Of a DNA stretch of 64,000 bases, positions 57,574-64,000 are shown piece by piece; position 1 is the first letter of the stretch; every line of letters starts with the position of its first letter. The notes beneath the pieces were generated by a model. That model was given only the letters and a program-made list of their open reading frames with translations, did not search any database and had not been told where the DNA came from. Source of the stretch: Pseudoalteromonas shioyasakiensis (GTDB taxonomy: Bacteria; Pseudomonadota; Gammaproteobacteria; Enterobacterales; Alteromonadaceae); assembly GCF_001550135.1 (NCBI RefSeq), contig NZ_LRUE01000015.1:1-64000 (forward strand), given 5' to 3'. A program made the translations under genes and the position numbers.

Positions 57574-58278
57574 TTAAAACTCAAACTCAAGTGCTAAACG
57601 AAAGCTGTGATCCTTGCCCGATTGACTAAGCTCACTAATAAAACCCGCTTCCCATTTTAACTGGCGTTTAGGGCTAAATCTGTGTAGCCCAATAAAGCCT
57701 GGACCAACCCCAAAAAAGTCCTCTCCCGCATAGATTTCTATCGATGGTTGAAAGGCCGAACGATAGCGATAACGGTATTGTAAGCGAAACTCGCTTTCCC
57801 ACTCGTTTTCAATATCAGCGCCCCATTCATACACTAAAAATGCGTTCATAGTCAGGCTTGTACGGCCAAACTCTTTTTCCCATAAAAAGCCGGTCGTTGC
57901 TTCGTATGCATCGAGTGTATGCTGTTTTTCAAGCTCAAATAATGCTCCCCAATCGGCCCACAAACGACCTTGCTCGACCAATTGCCAACGTAATTCTACT
58001 TCATACGAAGATAAACCAAAGTCACCGTTATCATCGCGCTCGCCAACTAAGTAGCCCTCAAGGCTCATGGTGTCGTTAATTGCGCCGCCAAAGCCTGCAC
58101 GCTGTGCAAGCACATTACCGCTATCAGTTTGCCTAGACACCAAACGCCACTCAACTTCGCGCTCAAAAGGCAATACATAAGGGTGGTACACTTTATCAAC
58201 TACCATGCCATCAGCCTGAGCAACTTGGCTAATACTTAATAAAAACAAGCAACTTAAACTAACTATTAAGAACCGCAT
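57574..58278 (-). CDS. Outer membrane barrel-like protein
   Basis: This 234-residue protein has a signal peptide (MRFLIVSLSCLFLLSISQVAQA). Its mature part alternates hydrophobic and polar residues with aromatic ends (VEWRLVSRQT, VELRWQLVEQ, FRLQYRYRYR, FRLALEFEF), as in a small beta barrel, and ends in phenylalanine. No precise family. It is the last gene of the eight-gene operon and overlaps the permease gene by 13 bases. A role in passage of metal across the outer membrane is only suggested by position. Confidence 0.75.
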   Translation of the reverse strand: MRFLIVSLSCLFLLSISQVAQADGMVVDKVYHPYVLPFEREVEWRLVSRQTDSGNVLAQRAGFGGAINDTMSLEGYLVGERDDNGDFGLSSYEVELRWQLVEQGRLWADWGALFELEKQHTLDAYEATTGFLWEKEFGRTSLTMNAFLVYEWGADIENEWESEFRLQYRYRYRSAFQPSIEIYAGEDFFGVGPGFIGLHRFSPKRQLKWEAGFISELSQSGKDHSFRLALEFEF

Positions 58279-59015
58279 ACTGGCTCCTTGGTCTTTTTAA
58301 TTTTTAAAACGTTGGCTAAAGCGATAAACCCCAACGTAGCAATGATATACACCCATAGCGCGGTTTTGCTTGGCGTAGCTTCGTAACCTACTAAGGCTTT
58401 TAATACGCGCCCAAGCTCTGAGTTTTCAATTAAAAACCCACGCCAATCTAAATAATTTGAGGTCACATCGAGTAAATCGATCTGACTTGCTAAATCAATA
58501 AATATCAATAGCTTTGCTGTTGCATTTAAGGCAAGCAACACAACCAATGGCTGCTCGCCTACACGCTTAGCAATACTCTCAAGCAAAAAGAACAACAAAA
58601 CGCCAAAGCTAATACAAATGCCCACACCTAAAGATGTACCCAGTATCAATGGCTCAGCAGTATCTTTACTGTGCCAAAAACTGACTAAATAAATCATATA
58701 ATGGCTTAAATACAACGTCATGGTTGCAATCAAGGCCAGCGCAGCCGCTATGCTTCGTTGCTGAAAGCTAATTAATGCAGCGATAAAGATGACAATACAC
58801 AGTAGCATTTGAATAAACTCTAAGCCTCTGTGATCAAATAACTGACTCAGCCAAGCAGCGCCTTGCACAAACACTAAGCTTAGTAGCGTACCAATCACTG
58901 CATAAATACTCAGTTGGCGCTGACTTAAAGGCACAATTAAACTCAAAAGCACGGCTAAAATCACCACAGGCAAAAGCTGATTAATGCTCATTAATAAACT
59001 AGTTATCAGCATCAT
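58266..59015 (-). CDS. FTR1-like (iron permease type) membrane protein
   Basis: This 249-residue protein has seven predicted membrane segments. The first segments resemble FTR1-family permeases of gammaproteobacteria. A diverged metal motif, HRGLEFIQM (near residue 60), stands where FTR1 proteins carry REGLE. A second acidic motif, FFLLESIAKR, is near 163. The neighbouring cupredoxin-like protein supports a metal-uptake role, since such pairs are found together. Loss of the full REGLE motif makes ferrous or ferric iron transport uncertain. It overlaps both neighbours (17 and 13 bases). Confidence 0.65.
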   Translation of the reverse strand: MMLITSLLMSINQLLPVVILAVLLSLIVPLSQRQLSIYAVIGTLLSLVFVQGAAWLSQLFDHRGLEFIQMLLCIVIFIAALISFQQRSIAAALALIATMTLYLSHYMIYLVSFWHSKDTAEPLILGTSLGVGICISFGVLLFFLLESIAKRVGEQPLVVLLALNATAKLLIFIDLASQIDLLDVTSNYLDWRGFLIENSELGRVLKALVGYEATPSKTALWVYIIATLGFIALANVLKIKKTKEPVCGS

Positions 59016-59346
59016 TCACCTCCGTAGCCACGACAGTTCCTCTGGCTGTATTAGGCGAAAATTCACCAAAAAAGTCATAACGCCCAGGGCTGAGCGGCCC
59101 AATATAAATGACGCTCGTGCGACCTGGGTAGAGCACTTTTTCGCGGTTTAAGTCAAAGCTATCGAACTCTTCTGGCGTGTCATCTTGGTTTTCGATCAAA
59201 AGCCGCAGTTTTTTATTAGCAGGTACTTTTATTTCAGCGGGGTAAAACAAGTGATCTTTTAAAATCAGCTTGTACTCTTTGGCATAGGCAAGCCAAGACG
59301 ACATATATAGTAACAACATAGAAATTGCCAAAATCCATTTATTCAC
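58999..59346 (-). CDS. Exported cupredoxin-like protein
   Basis: This protein of about 115 residues has a signal peptide (MNKWILAISMLLLYMSSWLAYA). One cupredoxin-like domain follows: LKDHLFYPAEIKVPANKKL, ENQDDTPEEFDSFDLNREKVL, PGRYDFFGEF. It has no cysteine, so a classical blue-copper site is absent. The family usually accompanies FTR1-type permeases. The frame extends to 59373; GTG at 59346 is preferred, because AAGGAG lies six bases before it while ATG at 59352 touches that site. It overlaps the kinase gene by eight bases. Confidence 0.82.
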   Translation of the reverse strand: MNKWILAISMLLLYMSSWLAYAKEYKLILKDHLFYPAEIKVPANKKLRLLIENQDDTPEEFDSFDLNREKVLYPGRTSVIYIGPLSPGRYDFFGEFSPNTARGTVVATEVNDADN

Positions 59347-60649
59347 TGACATCTCCTTGCATAAAAGAGACACTCACCCGCAAGCCACCAAGGTGACTGT
59401 CAGCTAAAGCAATATCAGCGTTATAAATCGACACTATGTGTTCAACAATGGCCATACCAAGCCCGGCTCCTTGTTCACCAGAGGGATGTTTATCGCCACC
59501 CACACGGTAAAAACGGTTAAAAATGCGCTGTTTTTGAGCTTCATCAATACCGGGGCCCGAGTCATCTATTTGCCAGATAAAACGATTGTTTTCGGTTTTC
59601 AGAGTAATACAAATCTCTCCCGCAGCTGGGGTATATTTTATGGCGTTACTCAGTAAATTGCCAAACAAAGTAACTAAGGTGAATTCATCACCGGCGATGA
59701 TAAAATCATCGCCATCAATGCTAATTGTGTGCTCTTTTTCGTCAATACGATCATAAAGTTGTGAGGCAACCTGCTGGCTAATTTCTAACACCGACACGGG
59801 GCTAAATTGCGCTTGCCATTGCTCTGGATAGGTACGCCCCAAAATCAGCATTTGTTCAACGATATTGCTCAGCTTATCAACGCCTTTTTCCATCGCATCA
59901 AGCTCAACACTCTCAACACCTTGAGCCACTAAATTATGCACATTGATTTTTAAACTACTGAGCGGAGTACGCAGTTCGTGGGCCGCATCAGAGGCAAAAA
60001 AGCGCTCTCGTAAATAGGCACTTTCAACCCGTTTGAATAGATCATTTAAGCGGCTAATTACGGGTTTTATTTCTTGCTCTGGGGTTTGCCAAGGAATAGC
60101 TGTAAAGTCATTTGCTTGACGATGTTTGAGTTGATTTGATAACCGAGTTAGTGGCGCAAGCCCTTGTTTTACAAACACACTAATAAGGAGAGCAAGGATA
60201 GGCACACTCCATAACAGCGGCGTCATGGCCGACAAAATCACAGTTTCGGTTAGCGCCACACGTTTGCTCAAAGGCTCTGCAATAAGCACCCGCTTATTGC
60301 CTTCGCTTAAGCGATACACTTTGACTCGTTGCCCAGCCAAGTTCTCAACACTAAACCCGGTTTGCCACTGACTTTGATTACTAAGATTTTGCTGCAATGA
60401 TTTTGAGCTTGAGGCCAAGCTATCATCAACCCAAACTTGAAACAATAACTGCGGTAAATCACTGGTAAAAGCTGGGGTTTCTTTACTGAGTGGCTGCTCG
60501 ATTAACACATGTGCCAGCGTTACCAGCTCGTTATCGAGCAGTGCTTCAGCCTGATTCATACTTTCACGGTAACCTTTAGTAAATGCCAAAAAGCAGGTTA
60601 AGATCACCATAGACAATATAAGTAGAGTCAGCCTTTTACGAATTGACAC
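59339..60649 (-). CDS. Sensor histidine kinase, QseC type
   Basis: This 436-residue membrane kinase has two membrane segments (about 8-24 and 135-160) around a periplasmic sensor of about 110 residues, then a HAMP-like linker. The HisKA acceptor His is in ASDAAHELRTPLSSL (near 222). The ATPase motifs are NLLSNAIKYTP, IDDSGPGI and GEQGAGLGMAIV. The start is GTG at 60649, overlapping the regulator stop by one base (TAGTG). The signal is unknown; position next to metal-related genes suggests it may read iron or membrane state. Confidence 0.93.
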   Translation of the reverse strand: MSIRKRLTLLILSMVILTCFLAFTKGYRESMNQAEALLDNELVTLAHVLIEQPLSKETPAFTSDLPQLLFQVWVDDSLASSSKSLQQNLSNQSQWQTGFSVENLAGQRVKVYRLSEGNKRVLIAEPLSKRVALTETVILSAMTPLLWSVPILALLISVFVKQGLAPLTRLSNQLKHRQANDFTAIPWQTPEQEIKPVISRLNDLFKRVESAYLRERFFASDAAHELRTPLSSLKINVHNLVAQGVESVELDAMEKGVDKLSNIVEQMLILGRTYPEQWQAQFSPVSVLEISQQVASQLYDRIDEKEHTISIDGDDFIIAGDEFTLVTLFGNLLSNAIKYTPAAGEICITLKTENNRFIWQIDDSGPGIDEAQKQRIFNRFYRVGGDKHPSGEQGAGLGMAIVEHIVSIYNADIALADSHLGGLRVSVSFMQGDVSE

Positions 60650-61308
60650 TAGCGTTTACCTACCACATAACCAATGCCGCGCAAGGTTTTAATAAACTCT
60701 TTTGGGAATTTTTTACGCAAGTGATGAATGTGTACTTCGATGGTATTAGACCCCACCTCTTCGCCCCATTCGTACAGTTTACTTTCTAACTGCTGTTTTG
60801 ATTGCACGCGACCTTGGTTTTCTAGCAAGGCTTTAAGGAGCATAAACTCTTTGCGCGGCAAGTTTACTGGCTCACCTTGAAATCTTACGGTAAAAGCGGC
60901 GGTGTCCATTTCAACATCACCAACTTTTAAAGTGCTGGTTTGTGCTTGGGTCACACGCCTGCTGGCAACCCGAAGACGGGCAAACAGCTCAGCGGGATCA
61001 AAGGGCTTTGCTAGGTAGTCATCAGCACCTAAATCAAGCCCCATGACTTTATCATCAATACTGCCCCGAGCAGTTAAAATCACCACGGGCAGGTTTTTAC
61101 GATGCTTTTTGATGTGTTTTAAAATGTCGATACCATCACCGTCTGGTAGTCCTAAATCAAGGACTACCAGCTCAATTTCATCATTTTGCAGCCATTGCAT
61201 CGCTGACTTAACGGTCGAACTATGTTCAACACTGTATCCTTGTTGACGTAAAGAACGACACAGGCCTTCTGCCACTAAATGGTCGTCTTCAACGAGCAAT
61301 AAATGCAT
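60649..61308 (-). CDS. OmpR-family response regulator, QseB type
   Basis: This 219-residue regulator has a receiver with the acidic pair in VEDDHLVAEG, phospho-acceptor Asp in LVLDLGLPDGDG (near 51), and Lys in LAKPFDP. The winged helix of OmpR type (125-219) includes LPRKEFMLLKALLENQG and IEVHIHHLRKKF. It is the cognate partner of the kinase immediately downstream. The TPR gene ends three bases before its start, so all are one transcription unit. Confidence 0.95.
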   Translation of the reverse strand: MHLLLVEDDHLVAEGLCRSLRQQGYSVEHSSTVKSAMQWLQNDEIELVVLDLGLPDGDGIDILKHIKKHRKNLPVVILTARGSIDDKVMGLDLGADDYLAKPFDPAELFARLRVASRRVTQAQTSTLKVGDVEMDTAAFTVRFQGEPVNLPRKEFMLLKALLENQGRVQSKQQLESKLYEWGEEVGSNTIEVHIHHLRKKFPKEFIKTLRGIGYVVGKR

Positions 61309-61311
61309 AGC

Positions 61312-61959
61312 TTATCTCTTTATTTTTTTCTCTACCTTAGCCAATAGTTTAGTAATTTCTTGTTGGCGGTAAAGATCTGCTTTGGGTCTTTCAGGGCGCG
61401 CTGGCGCTTGCTGTGCAACCAATAAAAACTCTCTAGCTGATTTATACTTGCGCTCGTCATATAGGAATGACGCATATAAATAGTTGCTATCGATACCACG
61501 CGGGTTTAGCTCAAGCGCTTGCTTAAACAGTTTTTTCGCTTCATCGTCATCACCAAAACCAATAGGCCAACCTGGTACTTTACCGTATAAGGTTGCAAGG
61601 CTTGTGTATGCCGAGCCATCAAGCGCTTTTGGATCTAGGCTTAGCGCTTTTTCAAATTGTGCTTTCGCATCTTTTGCAAGACCTAGCGCGCCTAAGCCCC
61701 CTTTTGCACCTGCATAGCTCGATAACACAATACCGTACCAAATATGGCTGGCTGCTTGCTGGTCGTTGGCTTTGCTAAACTCTGCGGTTTCGCTCGCTAA
61801 CTTTTCGAATGCATCTAACTGTGCATCGTCAACTAATTCGTAATTAACCACTGCCCACTGCTTTTGCACCGAACTTAAATCGCTATTAAAGTCGGCTTTT
61901 GCAGGCGCAGCCATGATAACACCTAACATCATTAGGGCTTTTAAATTTAGTTTAGTCAT
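61312..61959 (-). CDS. Exported TPR protein
   Basis: This protein of about 215 residues has a signal peptide (MTKLNLKALMMLGVIMAAPAKA) and TPR-like helices (DAKAQFEKALSLDPKALDG, EAKKLFKQALELNPRGIDS, YDERKYKSAREFLLVAQQA). It is periplasmic. ATG at 61959 is preferred over 61965 because AAGGTG then has normal spacing. It is third in the operon, between the SDR gene (20 bp away) and the two-component genes. Similar TPR proteins often serve as adaptors; partner unknown. Confidence 0.85.
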   Translation of the reverse strand: MTKLNLKALMMLGVIMAAPAKADFNSDLSSVQKQWAVVNYELVDDAQLDAFEKLASETAEFSKANDQQAASHIWYGIVLSSYAGAKGGLGALGLAKDAKAQFEKALSLDPKALDGSAYTSLATLYGKVPGWPIGFGDDDEAKKLFKQALELNPRGIDSNYLYASFLYDERKYKSAREFLLVAQQAPARPERPKADLYRQQEITKLLAKVEKKIKR

Positions 61960-61979
61960 AATCATTCACCTTGATCAAT

Positions 61980-62756
61980 TTAGTTGGCAAAAAAACTTTT
62001 AATTTTAGGAAGTTGTTTTGCTATTGCGTTATCAACGAGTGATGGAAATGCGCCGTTAATACGGGCAAATAATGTTTCTGGAAAACCAATAAAACGACGA
62101 CGTTTTTTTGATTTAATTAAATCTATTAATGCATCAGCCACTTTTTCTGGCGGATCCATGGTGTTACCCAGCTCTTTGTTCATCGCGCGTACTTGCGGCG
62201 AATTAATCGCGGTATCGGTGGCACGAGGCGCTAAATACAATACTTTCACATCGCTGTGGCTGAGCTCTCTGGCAAGGGCTTCGGTCATCCCTCTTAGGCC
62301 AAACTTGCTTGCGCAGTACAAGGTTTGATACGGATAACCAATGCTGCCAAACGATGAACCAATATTGACAATCGTGCCTTTATTGCGGGTCACTTGTGGT
62401 AAAAACAGCTGACACAATTTAATAGGCACATGTAGGTTAATATTTAACAGATGATCAATTTGCTGTTCGCTAATTTCACTAAACCCCTGCATTACATTAA
62501 CGCCTGCGTTATTGATTAGTAACGTTGCCCCGCCAATTTGCTGAGCAAACTTAGCTAGGTCATCGCGAGATTCACTGTTACTAAGGTCGGCCTGAAAATA
62601 CTCAGCATCATTGCCACATTCCAATTGCAGTGCAGCAAGTTGCTTCACATTTCGACCAACGAGTAATAAACGCCAACCTTCTTTTGCAAGGCGAAGGGCA
62701 ATAGCACGGCCAATGCCCCCTGTTGCACCGGTTAGCACACAAACTGGGCTACTCAT
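61980..62756 (-). CDS. Short-chain dehydrogenase/reductase
   Basis: This 258-residue SDR has nucleotide-binding TGATGGIGRA, Asp in FQADLSN, NNAGVNVM, and the catalytic Ser in NIGSSFGSIG with Tyr and Lys in YCASKFGLRG. The C-terminus is basic and hydrophobic, like that of SDR proteins acting on lipids (KRRRFIGFPETLFARINGAFP). Its ATG overlaps the stop of the upstream ligase-oxygenase fusion by four bases. Probable substrate is a fatty acyl or lipid-derived carbonyl; this is inference from context. Confidence 0.92.
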   Translation of the reverse strand: MSSPVCVLTGATGGIGRAIALRLAKEGWRLLLVGRNVKQLAALQLECGNDAEYFQADLSNSESRDDLAKFAQQIGGATLLINNAGVNVMQGFSEISEQQIDHLLNINLHVPIKLCQLFLPQVTRNKGTIVNIGSSFGSIGYPYQTLYCASKFGLRGMTEALARELSHSDVKVLYLAPRATDTAINSPQVRAMNKELGNTMDPPEKVADALIDLIKSKKRRRFIGFPETLFARINGAFPSLVDNAIAKQLPKIKSFFAN

Positions 62757-64000
62757 GCGCTTTGCTCCAAGTCAGCCTCGCTAAAGAAAGGTTCTGAATC
62801 GAGGTCACGGAAAATATTGCCGTACAATTTATAAAAACATTTTGCGGCGTGAATGATGGCTTGCTGGTCGTCCTCGTTATCAATTTTGTTCATGAGGTTT
62901 TCGAAAAACTTCACATGCTCAATATCCAGTGCACCGTGCGAAGTAAGGTAGGTAAACGCCTTTTTAGGTAAACCTACGACCTCACGGATTTGCCCTGCTG
63001 CATTATCGGCTAATGCAATCGAGGTACCTTCGAGCACATGAACCATGCCAAAGAATGCCAATGGGTTACCGCGATTAATTGCATCGTAGGCGTACGACAC
63101 CATTAACTCGGTCGAAAACTGTGGACGAGAATGACGCACTTGCTCTTTATCAAAACCACAGGCTGCAATATCGTTTAGCACCCATTCTTGGTGGCCTAAC
63201 TCTTCTTCGATGTATTCTGCAACAGCTTCGCGCAGCCACTCTTGTTTATCGCTCAGCTTTGCACCAACTGCCATCAGCAGTGGTACTGTGTGCTTAACAT
63301 GGTGATAAGCTTGCGTTAAGAACGATGCATATTCACTTAGGCTTACTTCACCTTTAAAAACGCGTCCAATAATCGGCGCAGCTAATAGGTAGTCACGTTC
63401 TTTCTGTGTTTCGGCTTGTAATGTATTGAAAAATTGACTCATGCTGGTCGCCTCTTGGTAAAGTGCTGAAATTTCTTTAGCAAAAAATTGATTAATAACA
63501 TCGCGTTTAGGGCGATTATTGCTGGTTAATAAACCTTGCGTGTGGCTCATAGGCTCTGTCATTCGATGCCACTTTCTGATCTGTGCGTATTCGGGTAGTT
63601 GCGCGTTTTGTGCCGTAATATGGGCGGCAAGTTCAGCGTCATTCATCGCTTGGTTTGCATAGATAAGCGCGGCTAAAAATGCCTGACCTTCGCCAATCAC
63701 CACTGCTTGTTGTACTTGGCTGTGGCTAAGCAATAACGACTCTGGCCACTCGGCACTGATATTGCGCCCAAAGCTGGTGATCAGCTGATTTTTCAAGCGG
63801 CCCTGAATAACCAAGCGACCTGCTTGCTCAGTAACGAGATCGCCAGTTGCATACCAGTCATCAGCATCTTGTGCTGCTTGACCTAAATACCCCAAAAACA
63901 ATGAGCCTTTGATATAAAGCTGGCCATTTTCAATTTTGTATTGAATGTGCTTAAGTACTCGCCCTGCGGTGTCAATGTCATCATCATCGCGAGTGTTTAA
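62753..64000 (-). CDS. Acyl-CoA-ligase fused to haem-oxygenase-like diiron domain (5' end outside window)
   Basis: This is a partial coding region; the frame is open to base 64000, so the start lies beyond the window. The visible N-terminal part is the end of an AMP-forming acyl-activating enzyme: YIKGSLFLGYLG, WYATGDLV, GRLKNQLITSFGRNISAEW, the last carrying the hinge and catalytic region. From the codon near 63442 (MSQFFNTLQAE...) to the end is a helical domain of the haem-oxygenase-like / iron-containing redox type. It has EYIEEELGH, HVLEGTS and DIEHVKFF, which can supply a Glu/His/Asp di-iron site. Some family members oxidise fatty acids (UndA). It is the first visible gene of the eight-gene operon. 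Confidence 0.85.
   Translation of the reverse strand, partial: LNTRDDDDIDTAGRVLKHIQYKIENGQLYIKGSLFLGYLGQAAQDADDWYATGDLVTEQAGRLVIQGRLKNQLITSFGRNISAEWPESLLLSHSQVQQAVVIGEGQAFLAALIYANQAMNDAELAAHITAQNAQLPEYAQIRKWHRMTEPMSHTQGLLTSNNRPKRDVINQFFAKEISALYQEATSMSQFFNTLQAETQKERDYLLAAPIIGRVFKGEVSLSEYASFLTQAYHHVKHTVPLLMAVGAKLSDKQEWLREAVAEYIEEELGHQEWVLNDIAACGFDKEQVRHSRPQFSTELMVSYAYDAINRGNPLAFFGMVHVLEGTSIALADNAAGQIREVVGLPKKAFTYLTSHGALDIEHVKFFENLMNKIDNEDDQQAIIHAAKCFYKLYGNIFRDLDSEPFFSEADLEQSA

Overview
The window looks like chromosomal DNA of a marine gammaproteobacterium of the Pseudoalteromonas/Alteromonadales type. This is inferred from the moderately AT-rich sequence, the long TonB-dependent receptor, and recognisable housekeeping proteins of gammaproteobacterial type (HemH, Dgt, YbiT, KatG, Fpr, DeoB/DeoD, Udk, NupC, CspA family). 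No rRNA, tRNA, CRISPR array, insertion sequence or phage structural gene was seen.

Layout. 0.7-10.9 kb: TonB-dependent receptor, a UPF0149-like protein, a histidine kinase broken by one in-frame stop, a response regulator with a degenerate HD-GYP domain, hemH, a BenE-type transporter, a RimK-like ATP-grasp ligase and a small exported protein. 11.9-18.6 kb: a four-gene operon pairing two exported phosphodiesterases (GDPD and NPP types) with two large unknown membrane proteins (one PEGA, one zinc-ribbon). 18.8-29.2 kb: dgt, a large acidic repeat protein, an Omp85-like barrel, two LysR regulators with small neighbours, and related exported single-anchor proteins. 29.2-33.5 kb: a probable defence locus, an HNH nuclease followed by a 1036-residue SIR2-STAND-helical-repeat protein that ends in a cold-shock-like OB fold. 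33.9-34.3 kb: a small basic protein behind a leader that can hide its ribosome-binding site. 34.3-50.4 kb: methyltransferase, EAL phosphodiesterase, alpha/beta hydrolase, ybiT, lipoprotein, katG, GAF histidine kinase, TPR protein, hipBA-like module, SnoaL-like exported protein. 50.4-57.3 kb: fpr, the nucleoside salvage divergon deoB-deoD / udk-nupC, two solute-binding-like proteins and a cold-shock gene. 57.6-64.0 kb: a tightly overlapping eight-gene operon joining an acyl-CoA-ligase/haem-oxygenase-like diiron fusion, an SDR, a TPR protein, a QseBC-like two-component system, a cupredoxin-like protein, an FTR1-like permease and an outer-membrane protein. Its first gene runs off the window end.

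The most striking large-scale feature is non-coding. About ten intergenic islands (roughly 0.05-1 kb) are built from REP-like palindromes, paired GTAGCAGCG...CGCGTC arms, and long degenerate tracts that keep a seven-base period over many units (for example CTCGNAN, NNCCTAG, GAGNNNC, CTGAAGG). They lie between transcription units and not inside operons. The best protein candidate for an undescribed system is the SIR2-STAND-cold-shock protein with its HNH partner; the eight-gene operon is second.
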